A DNA stretch of 64,000 nucleotides, from the NCBI RefSeq assembly GCF_000002875.2, contig NC_009391.2, positions 528,382-592,381 of the forward strand, written 5' to 3'. A program made the position numbers and the translations under genes. The DNA is from Leishmania infantum JPCM5. Its lineage: Eukaryota; Euglenozoa; Kinetoplastea; Trypanosomatida; Trypanosomatidae. The notes beneath the pieces were generated by a model. It saw nothing but the letters and a program-made list of their open reading frames with translations, did no database searches and was not told where the DNA came from. Numbering within the stretch: position 1 is the first letter of the stretch; each line of letters starts with the position of its first letter. Positions 19,946 through 29,787 of this stretch are shown here, piece by piece.

Positions 19946-21298
19946 ATGCGACGGATTGGTGTGGCAACCTGTCAGCGACGGTGGCTTGCCTCAGCAACGC
20001 TGCCGCGCGCCGGGAAATGCGGAACACCATGGTCAGGGCATAGCTTCATTCTCGATACCGCGGCGTCTCTCACAACCGCGATCCGCGAAGTGCGCTCTAC
20101 GGCGGTCTGCTGCGCCCCGAAGGATGCGCAGTATCAGTGTGGCGAGTGCGGCAAAACGTTCCGCCTCGTCAACGCCCTCAATCACCACATCATGACCCGC
20201 CACGGCAACAACGCCAAGGCGCTCATGAAGAAGGACGGCAGGCTAGTCCCTGTGGAGACGGACCAGCTCAAGGGTGGGGCGCATTGTGGGGCCCCCTCCT
20301 CGTCCACAGCGACGACGAGCTCGGCAACTCCGGCCGGGGCTGCCGCCGCGGCGTCGTCGTCTCCACTGTCCGGCGGCGCCACCTCACCGTTTCCGGTGCA
20401 CTTTGCCGCCCCTTTCGGCGCCGCCGCCGCATCCATGGGCGGGGTGGCGTCGTCTTCCACTCCACCAGGCACCGCTCCAGGGGTGCTGCAGGCCTCCGCC
20501 ACACCCGTCACCGCCGCGGCTGGCGCAACCACTGCAAGCAATGGCGAGAACGGAAGCGGCGCCGACGGGGCCGCTGAGGAGAGGGAGAAGCGCATGTTCG
20601 TCTGCACAGTGTGCCAGAAGACGTTTCGACTTGAGGCGGCGCTACAGCACCACTATCAGGCGAAGCACAACATGGACATGCCAACCTCCGCTTCGTCTCT
20701 GTCTGCTCTCGTCGGCGCGAGCACGACACCAGGGGCTGGCGGTGCCTCCGTGTCCACTCCAGGAGAGCCTGGCGCCAATGGTGGTGGCAGTGCTGGCGCG
20801 TCTGGTGGCGTGCCTGACGTAGCTGCAGACGGTACCGCATTTCCTGCAAACGCTTCTAGCTTCGGTGCTGCGCAGTACGTGCGACAGCAGGAGGGAGCGC
20901 TGCCTGACGCTCCGCAGTACCACCTCGATGTGGCCCCGAACGCCCCGGAGGAGGGCGACATTGCCGCGCACTGGCGTTGCGTGAACATATGTGTGCTGAT
21001 GGGCGACGTGCAGGAGGTGGAGGAGGGGTACGTATTTGAGGATCATGTGCTGCAGTTCACCGTGGCGACCGAGTTTGCTACCCCGGCCCCTGGAGATCCT
21101 GACATGGACTTCCACACGGTGCGCGTGTACGGGCACGAGTTTTGGGCCCCACTGAAGGCGGACATGCAGAGTGGCGGCCGCTTTCTCGTCACGGGGCGAC
21201 TGTGTATGGTGCCGCAGTTTGATACGCAGCTGAAGAAGTACTATCACTATCCAGTGATTCAGGTCTTTCCCGGCTCTGGTAACGTGGTGCGCGTTTGA
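19946..21298 (+). CDS. KREPA3: Kinetoplastid RNA-editing OB-fold/zinc-finger protein (KREPA3/MP42-like)
   Basis: From the ATG at 19946 the protein has 450 residues. The N-terminus MRRIGVATCQRRWLASA is a typical mitochondrial presequence. Two C2H2 fingers are visible: YQCGECGKTF...HHIMTRH (Cys65, Cys68, His81, His86) and FVCTVCQKTF...HHYQAKH (Cys220, Cys223, His236, His241). They are separated by Ala/Ser/Gly-rich linkers. The C-terminus (about 342-450) is an OB fold beginning HWRCVNICVLMGDVQEVEEG. Two fingers plus a C-terminal OB fold is the architecture of KREPA1-3 in the U-insertion/deletion editosome. Length fits KREPA3 (MP42) better than A1 or A2. The OB fold binds guide RNA and organises the catalytic core. 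The paralogue call needs alignment; the class is secure. Confidence 0.9.
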   Translation: MRRIGVATCQRRWLASATLPRAGKCGTPWSGHSFILDTAASLTTAIREVRSTAVCCAPKDAQYQCGECGKTFRLVNALNHHIMTRHGNNAKALMKKDGRLVPVETDQLKGGAHCGAPSSSTATTSSATPAGAAAAASSSPLSGGATSPFPVHFAAPFGAAAASMGGVASSSTPPGTAPGVLQASATPVTAAAGATTASNGENGSGADGAAEEREKRMFVCTVCQKTFRLEAALQHHYQAKHNMDMPTSASSLSALVGASTTPGAGGASVSTPGEPGANGGGSAGASGGVPDVAADGTAFPANASSFGAAQYVRQQEGALPDAPQYHLDVAPNAPEEGDIAAHWRCVNICVLMGDVQEVEEGYVFEDHVLQFTVATEFATPAPGDPDMDFHTVRVYGHEFWAPLKADMQSGGRFLVTGRLCMVPQFDTQLKKYYHYPVIQVFPGSGNVVRV

Positions 21299-22873
21299 CC
21301 CGATTTCGTTTTAGTACGCCAGTACACGCCAGCTGTAGTGGTGGTGGACGATGAGGGGTGTGCAGGGAAGCGGATCCCGCAGGCTCGCGTCGTCGTCTGC
21401 TTTCGCAGCGAAGGGTACATGCGTGCGCTGCAGGACGGTGCACCAGCGCCGATGTAGTCAACTGCGTTCTCTTTACCGTTGGCTTGGCCGCCGGGGCGGT
21501 GCCCATCGAAATTGACATGCACTACGTGCCTGAGGGGCTTTTGCTTCTTGTGTGCAGGGAGGAAGGGGGATGCGATGATGTTGTGGACTTGGCGAAAAGG
21601 GGCGACGCTGGGGCGTGCTTGGAAGGGGCAGGGGATGCGGAGGGGATGGGCTCCATTTCGGGGACAGGCTGAGAGGTGTGAAGAGGTGTCCCTGCGCGTG
21701 CAACTGTGGGGGCGAACAGGATCGTACGAGAGGGCGTGTCTCCGCGGCGAAGGAGAACGTCCTCGCGCATGCGCATGAGTGACGGTGCGTGCTGTGGAGC
21801 GTTTCGTTGTTGCTGCCTCTTCTGGCACTCTTCCCCCCTCTGGCAGCTCTCCTGTATTCGACTGAGACGCATCTGTGCTTTCTGGCGCACGCGCGCATCA
21901 TCTCTCTGGCTGCTTCGCGTCACTTCCCCTCTCCTCTCTGACCATCTAAGTAAGGTACGGCGAGACAACAAACAAAGGCGATGCCGAGCTGCAAGAAAGA
22001 AGGCGCACGCGACTTTTTCTGGCCGTGCTCGTGTGGAAGACACCGTGGCACCGTGCGCTGATGGCAATGATAGCTGTCACAGCGGATCGCCTGCTGGCAT
22101 ACAAGGCCGTTTCGTCATGTGTGACTAGGGAGGGGGCAGCAAGGATGCGCTGCTCGCTCTCTTGAGCGGCCCGCGCTCACTGCACCATCGTAGCTGTGGG
22201 GAGCGACCATTGATCGTGCCCCAGGAGACACTTCTTTGGGCACGTGCGCCACTGCACGTTCTCACTCGCTCTCTGCACTGCCCCGCTAACCCGCACCCTC
22301 CTCCTCGCTGTCCGAACTTGTGAATGGCATTAACATCCAACAGCCCAACGGCTGTTTTAGCGCATGCTGCGCCGGACGCAAACGCCCCTCCCCCTCGCTC
22401 AGGCACAAGAGAGACAGCAGCGCCGACTTCTCTGTTCTTCCCACCTTCCACTCGCTCGAGAGCTGAAGGCCTGCGCGCACCTTCACAGGAGGGGTCAGAG
22501 CGTCTGCTGGCCGTCCATACACTCCTCACATACGCCATTGCGCGGGCTCAGGCACACCACACACACACACATATATACATATATACATAAACATATATAC
22601 ATATATACATATATACATATATACATAAACATATATACATATATACATATATTATATACGCACATCTGTGCAGCGCGCGCCACGGGCGCATCCGCCTATC
22701 GATAGCGGTGCTCACCTCGTCTTCTCAACGTTTCTTCTTCGCGCGCTTTGGTTGCCGCCGCTGGAGGATTTGGGGACTTCTGCGCCGTTCACGCCTCAGC
22801 TCGACCGCTGCCACTGGCAGAGAAGCCGCGGAAGCCATATACACGCCGACACACGCACGGAGGCAGAGACACA
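21299..22873. other. Intergenic region with compound microsatellite
   Basis: No gene is supported. A (CA)n run followed by a long ATATATAC-type microsatellite (separate entry) lies at about 22555-22660. Mixed pyrimidine-rich DNA follows, with a CGTTTCTTCTTCG stretch near 22730 that may serve as splice signal for the next gene. Confidence 0.55.
22555..22660. repeat. Compound (CA)n / ATATATAC microsatellite
   Basis: A short (CA)n run passes into about 90 bases of tandem ATATATAC-type units. ATAAAC variants occur at about 22587 and 22625, giving a higher-order period. It lies in the 5' region of the beta-propeller/coiled-coil gene. Confidence 0.9.
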
Positions 22874-25393
22874 ATGGACGTCCTGCACACGGCCTCTGTT
22901 GATGGACGCATCTGCTGCGCGGCCAACGAGGAGGTATGGGTAGCGAAGCAGAGCGGAGGCATCGCCGTCTTCTCGGCGCGCTCCGGAGACCATATGACGG
23001 ACATCGCCCTCAAGGCCGATGACGGCTCAACGGCGGCGCAGGTCACACACATGATGGCGGTCTTTGGGGAGGTGTGGGTGAGCACGAAAGAGGGTCGCGT
23101 TCACTTCTACGAGCTCGCCACGCACACGCCGGTGGACTCAATGCTCATTCCTGGGGCAGAGAAAAAGGTGCAGGTGGTGAATCTCTCCTTCAACGGCCAC
23201 GTCGCCGTCATAGCCACCGCCAGCGGTTCTGTGTATGTTCATCACCCTCTGAATCACCAGCGGCTCGGCACCCTTTCCACGTCCACATCCCCGTGCACGG
23301 CAGCGATTCAGTTCTACAGCTTCGTCGTTGGCGGGGATGCGAGCGGTGCCTTGTATCTCTGGGACCCGGTAACCGGTGAGTGCGTGATCTATCACGGCGG
23401 GAGCAAGAGTGAAGTCGTGGCGCTGCTGCACGAGCCTACCACCGGAACGATATGGGTGTCCCGAGCGAATGAGCACGTCGATATATACGCAGTGAAGGAC
23501 GGAGCGCTGCAACTGCAGCGTCGGGTGAGCGGGATCGGGCGGGTTACAGGGATGGTGGCGGTGTCTGGCACTGTGGTGGCGACCACCTGCACGAAGCGCC
23601 TCGTACAGATCGAGGCGACCACGGCGAAGATCACTGTCAGCGTGGCGGGCGCGCACGACAAGTTCATCCACGGCTGCTGCAAGGCGATGCACCAGGAGGT
23701 GGCGCAGGTGTGGAGTGTCGGCAATGATGGCACGCTGCGCGTCTGGCATGTTGCAGGGCTGCAGGTGCCGGTGGTGCCTCTGCCGAAGCTACCGCCCGCC
23801 GCGCAAGCCGCGCTCACCTCCGCCGTGGAGGATACGCTGAATCCACAGCAGAGCGAGCTGCGGGCGGAAGCGCAGGCAGAGCTGCATAGCCGGATGAGCA
23901 TGGAAGACAAGCTCATGAAGGCGCGTGAGGAGGCGCAGGAGCTGCGACTGCGCATCTTTAAGGAGGAGGAAAGGCGGCTCATGGTGGATGCGGCGCTGAC
24001 AGCAGAGCGGAAGCACCGCAATGAGCTAGAGGAGCGCAACGCGAAGCTGGCGAAGGAGGTGACAGACATTGCGTCTAACGTGGCCGTCGCCGAGCGGGAG
24101 CGCAACGGCCTGCGCGCCGAAGTAACGCAGCTCAAGATGGACCTTTCCAACGCCCGCACGGAGACGAGCGTCAAACAGACGGAGAAGTCAAGCATCGAGA
24201 GGCAGCTGTCGGAGGAGCGGACAAAGAAAGACACGTTGGAGCAACGCCTGCGCGACGTGGAGGGGATGCTGAGCTCCCTGCAAGCGGAGCACCGCCGCAT
24301 GTGTGAGGCACTGGGCAGCGCTACCGCCCACCAGCAGACGAGCAAGGCGCCCACGGATGCCTTGATGAGCAGAGGTGCGGCGCTGAGCGCGGAGCTGGAG
24401 CACGCGCGAAAGATGAACGCGCTTATGGGGTCTGCCATCGCGTCGATGGAGTACACCATCCGCCGCCGCGAGGAGGAGGACCGTGACTTGGTGGCGCTGC
24501 TGAATGCCTTTCGTGGTCGCGTCGCCGACCGTGTCACAGACCCGAACCTCTCTGCGCTTCTCCTCGCCACCATCGTACGCAATGCCCCGCGCTTCGACCT
24601 TCAGTGCGACGAGTTCACAAAGGCGGAGCTGATGGAGCGCAACGGGCCATTCCTGCAGTTCATTCAGTCCCTCCGCGCCACCGACCCGGAGGCTTACCGG
24701 AAGCTAATGCAGTACCTGCAGAACCCCTCCATAGCCCAGGGGCTGCCGGCTGATACGCAGGCGCTGCTAGACCGCTTCGTCGCGCTCGCCTCGAAGGAAG
24801 GCGAGGTGTCCGGCGAGGACATCGCCAACTTTAAAAAGACGATTCCCTGCCTCACAGACTCGGTGGCAGTGCAGGGCGCCGGCCAGATTGGAAGTGGCAG
24901 CAGCACCGCTCCGGCTGATTTTCCGGCGTTGCTCGGCGCCGACGCGAGTGGTAGCGGCAAACCTGGGGGAGATGTCGTGGCGCCGGGCAGGCTCCTTGGC
25001 AACAACACCGGCGGCGGTCTCACAATACAGGAGGAGGTTGTGAACAATGCCTTGATGCGCGAGCTACACGGGCAGCGGGTGATAGATGAGAACTACATTC
25101 GCGAGCAGCAGACCATGTTCGAGTTCATTCTCAAGACGCGCCGACTTCTAGTCGAGAGCCTTGCTATTCTGCACAAGCGCACAGTGAGCGCGCGGCAGGT
25201 GGTGGATGCACTGTGTGTGAACAACTCTGCCCACAGCACTTCCTCGCCGGCCACGACGCCGTCGCGGAGGAGTCTTCAGACATTGCACAGCATCTTCAGC
25301 GGCGTCGTGCGCGAGCTGGAGGAGCTGACCACCGAAGTGATCCAGCGCTACCTCTCTGGAGCTGAAAAGCAGCGTCTTGGTGTGGCGCAGTAA
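22874..25393 (+). CDS. Beta-propeller (WD40-like) and coiled-coil protein
   Basis: The frame gives 839 residues from ATG 22874; an upstream TTG extension is discarded. Residues ~1-310 form repeated four-strand units resembling a WD40/quinoprotein propeller. Examples are GRICCAANEEVWVAKQSGGI, GEVWVSTKEGRVHFYELATH, GDASGALYLWDPVTGECVIY and VWSVGNDGTLRVWHVAGL. Residues ~330-480 are a long Glu/Lys/Arg/Leu-rich coiled coil. A helical C-terminal region (~510-839) contains a Gly/Ala-rich disordered stretch near 675-715. No catalytic motif is seen. Such proteins act as scaffolds, often cytoskeletal or flagellar in trypanosomatids, but the role here is unknown. A SIDER2 copy lies downstream. Confidence 0.85.
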   Translation: MDVLHTASVDGRICCAANEEVWVAKQSGGIAVFSARSGDHMTDIALKADDGSTAAQVTHMMAVFGEVWVSTKEGRVHFYELATHTPVDSMLIPGAEKKVQVVNLSFNGHVAVIATASGSVYVHHPLNHQRLGTLSTSTSPCTAAIQFYSFVVGGDASGALYLWDPVTGECVIYHGGSKSEVVALLHEPTTGTIWVSRANEHVDIYAVKDGALQLQRRVSGIGRVTGMVAVSGTVVATTCTKRLVQIEATTAKITVSVAGAHDKFIHGCCKAMHQEVAQVWSVGNDGTLRVWHVAGLQVPVVPLPKLPPAAQAALTSAVEDTLNPQQSELRAEAQAELHSRMSMEDKLMKAREEAQELRLRIFKEEERRLMVDAALTAERKHRNELEERNAKLAKEVTDIASNVAVAERERNGLRAEVTQLKMDLSNARTETSVKQTEKSSIERQLSEERTKKDTLEQRLRDVEGMLSSLQAEHRRMCEALGSATAHQQTSKAPTDALMSRGAALSAELEHARKMNALMGSAIASMEYTIRRREEEDRDLVALLNAFRGRVADRVTDPNLSALLLATIVRNAPRFDLQCDEFTKAELMERNGPFLQFIQSLRATDPEAYRKLMQYLQNPSIAQGLPADTQALLDRFVALASKEGEVSGEDIANFKKTIPCLTDSVAVQGAGQIGSGSSTAPADFPALLGADASGSGKPGGDVVAPGRLLGNNTGGGLTIQEEVVNNALMRELHGQRVIDENYIREQQTMFEFILKTRRLLVESLAILHKRTVSARQVVDALCVNNSAHSTSSPATTPSRRSLQTLHSIFSGVVRELEELTTEVIQRYLSGAEKQRLGVAQ

Positions 25394-26994
25394 AGTGTGT
25401 GGGGGGGGGGCGCGTGAGCCGTAGCCTCAGCGGGATAGGGCAGCAGGGGGAGGTGAAGGCGCAGAGGAGCTCCGTGTGTCCGCTGGACTGCGCACCTCAG
25501 TCGCGCTGCTGCTGCCGCTGGTGCTCTCTGCCGACAAACGGAGCGCCTCTACACACCATGTATACCCAGTAGATTACATAGACTAGACGGCGAGCATACG
25601 TGCACGTCTCTCTTTCCACCTCCTCTCTTGTCTTGCCCCCCTCCCCCCTCAAATCAGCCGCCGTTCTCGGCGGCAGCGCGACTGTACGCTGCGGCGTGAC
25701 GAGACACGTGTGCTGTGCTCCTGCTCGCGCGCTTGTCGCCGTTGTTGTTGCTGACGAAAGGGGGGGGGGCGGACTGATTCGAGGGCGAGCCGTCGAGTGC
25801 CCTTTGTGCTTGATCGGCCTTTTGACCTTTCCACCTTTTTCTACGGCGACGCGTCGGTGTCGGTGCGCGTGCAAAGACGAGGGCGAGCTAAGAAAGCAGG
25901 CAACCACGGACTCGAGTGCGAGCGTGTAGCGTCGCTGCGCTGCATAAATCGCTTCCCGGCTGCACACGAGGTCCGTCCGCACATCGGCGCACTCGATGGC
26001 ACTCGCTGATCTGCCCAGGGGCGCTGCCACACGCCGCCGTTTCCTCGTTTTCCGTGAAAGGTACGTTTTCCTTGCTGCTCCGCTTGCACCGCGTGTGTGC
26101 GGAAGACTCCTACACATACACACAGACACATGCACGTACACGGAGATGTACAGCTCTTCGTGCTCTCCACCACTACCCGCGGCCCTTTCCATCTCCCACC
26201 GTTGCCTGTTACTCGACGACTGGGTGTTCAAGATGCGCACCCGTACATTTCTCCGTGTAGTCTAGCGCTCTCTATGTTCTTCGCAGCGCCCTCGCCTGAT
26301 GATGAGGAGCACCTCCGTGCGCGGTGCCACAATGTTCAGTGGCCCCACCCTGTGTGGCTAAGCCAGGGCGATGCACCGCTACTTGTGCCCAGCGGTTAGA
26401 CCCTGGACGGCGTGGCGTCGGAGCGACCTGCGACAGTGAACACGCCCGTGCCATCCATGCGATAGGCCGCGTGCCAGCGCGACTCGGACGCATGTCACCC
26501 TCGGCCTTCGCACCGCCTACTGGTGCGGGGAGAGCCCGCGTGTCACACCCCGAGGGGGTTGGGGGGTGGGGAATGCGCCAGGGGTGGCGACCCGCGAGGC
26601 GGGGGCTTGCGAGCAGGTAGCGTGTGAGGCCCAGGCCCTGCTCAGGTAACTGAGTCGGCGCGGTGCTGCAACTCGCGTGTGTGTGCGGCCGCTTCGCACG
26701 ACGCGGATGGTGGGGGGCCCGTGACGGGCTCTTGTGGTGGAGCGGCGCTCCGCTCATGCTGCAGAGCAGCGCGTGGATGCGGTAACGAAGAAATAGTGCC
26801 CGCTTCTTCACTGCCGCGCGCCATGTGTGAGGGTGCTCGGCCTCGGCGCACGTACAATTGTGTATATCATCATCTCGCCCTTCTCGTCCCGTCCGCTTCA
26901 CTCCCTGCGCCACTATTCCGTGCACTAAAGCGCGCCATCTCCTTACGTCTTAACCCATCCCCATTCTTTCGCCTCCTTACGTCTGGATTGTGTA
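25394..26994. other. Intergenic region containing SIDER2 copy 2
   Basis: A G run follows the stop codon. No gene is supported. The SIDER2 copy occupies 26298-26785. C/T-rich DNA and CATTCTTTCGCCTCCTTACG just before 26995 are likely splice signals for the desaturase. Confidence 0.6.
26298..26785 (+). repeat. SIDER2-type retroposon, copy 2 (short 5' form)
   Basis: It begins GATGATGAGGAGCACCTCCG and joins the common SIDER2 body at GCCAGGGCGATGCACCGCTA (about 26362). It ends near GCAGAGCAGCGCGTGGATGC. It is almost identical throughout to copy 4 (39072-39546) and shares only the body with the long-form copies 3 and 5. It is probably part of the 3'UTR of the propeller/coiled-coil gene. Confidence 0.9.
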
Positions 26995-28248
26995 ATGGCC
27001 CCTGACAACGCCCGTCCACACCAACGGAACGAGGTGCTGATCGATGGCGTCCTTTACGACTGCACCGACTTCCGGCATCCAGGCGGCAGCATTCTGAAAT
27101 ACTACCTCGGCAGCGGCGACGCCACCGAGACGTACCAGCAGTTCCACTTGAAGCTGCCTAGGGCGGACAAGTATCTCAAGCGGCTGCCCAATCGCCCGGC
27201 GCCGCCACAGCACGGCGTCGACGTGGATGAGCAGAAGCGATTGGCGAAGCTCTCGCGGGACTTCAAGGCGCTGCATGATGCGTGCGTGGAGGAGGGCCTT
27301 TTTAACGCCAGCTGGCCGCACATCGTCTACCGGTTCTCTGAGCTGATCCTGATGCACGCCATCGGTCTTTACATGCTCTTCCATCTTCCGATGCTGTGGC
27401 CCATCGCGCTGGTGATCCTTGGAGTGGCGGAGGGGCGCTGTGGCTGGTGGATGCACGAGGCCGGGCACTACAGCGTCACGGGCATTCCGTGGTTGGACAT
27501 TAAAATACAGGAGGTTCTCTACGGACTCGGCGATGGAATGAGCGCGTCGTGGTGGCGGTCGCAGCATAACAAGCATCACGCTACTCCGCAGAAGCACCGG
27601 CATGACGTGGACCTTGAGACGCTGCCTCTCGTTGCCTTCAACAAGATCATCGCGCTCCGCGGCAAGAGGAACGCGAACATTCGCCGCTGGATCTCCCTGC
27701 AGATGTTCCTCTTCGGCCCCGTCACCTGCTCCCTTGTTGCCCTATACTGGCAGCTCTTCCTCCACGTCCGCCACGCCATGCGCACTCAGCGTTACACAGA
27801 GGGTGTTGCCATCCTGTGCCGCTGGATCGCGGTCGGCGTTATCTGTCACAAGCTGCAGGTCTCGTTCTGGCAAGGCCTCGGCGGTGTTCTCTTCTCCCAG
27901 GCCTTCAGCGCCGCCTACATCTTCATCAACTTCGCCCTCAACCACTCTCACCTGCCGATGCTTCCGGAGGATGAACACGCGCACTTCGTCGAGTACGCGG
28001 CCATCTACACCATGAACGTGACACCGTCGTGGTTCGTGACGTGGTTCATGGGCTACCTTAACTACCAGGTGGAGCACCACCTGTTCCCTACCATGCCACA
28101 GTTCCGCTTCGTCCAACTGGCGCCGCGAGTGCGGAAACTTTTCGAGGAGAACGGCCTCAAGTACGATTCGCGTCCGTACATGAAGTCGCTCCAGAAAACT
28201 TTCAAGAACCTAGGTGACGTGGCCGAGCTCATCGTTGCTGGGAACTAA
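26995..28248 (+). CDS. Front-end fatty acid desaturase with N-terminal cytochrome b5 domain (probably delta-5)
   Basis: This 417-residue membrane protein fuses a cytochrome b5 domain to a fatty acid desaturase. The heme motif HPGG starts at His28, and a second heme His lies in YQQFH. The three histidine boxes are HEAGH (154-158), HNKHH (191-195) and QVEHH (358-362). Gln in place of the first His of box three is the hallmark of front-end desaturases (delta-4/5/6). Hydrophobic segments flank the boxes (for example LILMHAIGLYMLFHLPMLWPIA). It should work at the ER in polyunsaturated fatty acid synthesis, using the fused b5 as electron donor. Delta-5 is inferred from remembered chromosome 7 gene order in L. 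major. Sequence alone gives only the front-end class. Confidence 0.93.
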   Translation: MAPDNARPHQRNEVLIDGVLYDCTDFRHPGGSILKYYLGSGDATETYQQFHLKLPRADKYLKRLPNRPAPPQHGVDVDEQKRLAKLSRDFKALHDACVEEGLFNASWPHIVYRFSELILMHAIGLYMLFHLPMLWPIALVILGVAEGRCGWWMHEAGHYSVTGIPWLDIKIQEVLYGLGDGMSASWWRSQHNKHHATPQKHRHDVDLETLPLVAFNKIIALRGKRNANIRRWISLQMFLFGPVTCSLVALYWQLFLHVRHAMRTQRYTEGVAILCRWIAVGVICHKLQVSFWQGLGGVLFSQAFSAAYIFINFALNHSHLPMLPEDEHAHFVEYAAIYTMNVTPSWFVTWFMGYLNYQVEHHLFPTMPQFRFVQLAPRVRKLFEENGLKYDSRPYMKSLQKTFKNLGDVAELIVAGN

Positions 28249-29787
28249 GACTCCTGAGGGCGAAGCAGCGGTGCCACGTGAAGGCAGGAGGAGGAGAGCG
28301 GGTATTGTGTGCGTGTGAGGAGAGATGCACGCCGCCGATGCCTATCGTTAATCATGCAGCAGGGGATTTGCCTCGTTGTTGTTGTTCCGAGGGAGGAATT
28401 GCTTTGTTTGTGCGGGTCGGTGCTCTTCCTGCTACTCCTTCCTGCCCGAGCTAGTCTTTAACTCGGTCTCCCCCTCCCCTCCCCTCCCCTCCCCCTCCGG
28501 CGGTGACGCCCCCTCGTCATAGGATCTCGTCGCTCCCTCTTCCCGCGCGTTGATTTTCTGATGCCAAGATGCTCGCGCAAGAGCTGCGTATTCACATATG
28601 CATTTGGGCGGCTTTGCCGCCCCCTTTTCAGGTGTGCCTTGTTCATGCACGCTGCCGTTGCTCTTGGTGTGGGCGGCTCGGCGTCTGCGCGTGCTGGCGG
28701 CTCCTCCCGCCCCCTCCAGTTTCACTCGTTTCTTTGGCGCCCTCTGAAGCTTCCCTCACGAGGCCCCCCATCCGTTCCTAATCCCCCTGGGTCGCCGTCG
28801 TTGCATTCCCACCCGCCGTCTGTTTCCCCGTGCTGGCTTAGTCACCGAACTGCACTGTAAATGCGGACTTGGGCTCTCTCGGTGTGCACGTGTCTGTGCG
28901 CTCGCTCGTATCTTTCTCTCACTCTGTTGCTCAACCGTTTCGCACTGTTGTTGTGGTGATCGCGGGCAACCTCGGCGGTGCGTGAGCGTGGTGCATGCGG
29001 TAAGGCACTCGCATGAAGGAGCACGCAATGAAGTGCGAGGAGAACGAAAGAGGCTCATTGATTCGCAAGCGACGCGGTCGCACTAGCCGCTCCCTCTGCT
29101 CGAGCTCCTCGACACAGGGAGGGAGCATGATGTGCAGAGGGCAGAGACAAGTTTGTGTTTTAGCCCGAGCAGTGCAGATATAGCATAAAGAGCGATAGAG
29201 GCGGAAGAGGGCTCGGTGGCAGAGAGAGGCCAATGCTGCCGTTAGACGTGGAACAGCGCCTGACCTCTCGTCCTTGCGGTTGCACGTGTGATGGTACGCA
29301 AACCCATACGTAGGCGCACACATGGTAAGACACTCTGGCAGAAGCACATGTGCACACTTGTGGCAGATATGCAGTGACACCTGTAAACGAGGTGGTTGGG
29401 GAGGGGTGCTTCTTCACCTCCTAGCCTTTCGGCCCTCCTCGGCGGTGGCGGTTTGCCACGCCAGATTGGCTCTCTACATTGCTCTCTCACGTGTCTGTGC
29501 AAAGACGACGGAGGCGGCAGGAAAAGCAGACGGGCCCGCTTCGCGGGCCTTACTGACCACGCAAACCAAGAGGCCTCCACCTGCTCCTCGTTCGGGGGAT
29601 CACTTCATTGTGTGCCACGAAGCACGACCTCAGACCGGCGCATACACCTGCATGTGCGTGCCTGAAGACTCTTCAAGTGACATCGAGCTCTCCCTTCTAC
29701 CATCCCCCTCGTCTCTCTACATCTGTTCGACTTTGCGTTTTCGTCCTCTCGCCAGCCTCGCACGTACACGCCGATCTTTGCCTGACA
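28249..29787. other. Long intergenic region
   Basis: No gene is supported in 1.5 kb. C/T-rich stretches occur at about 28465-28500 and 28690-28830. The C/T-rich stretch at about 29690-29760 is the likely splice signal for the next gene. Confidence 0.5.
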
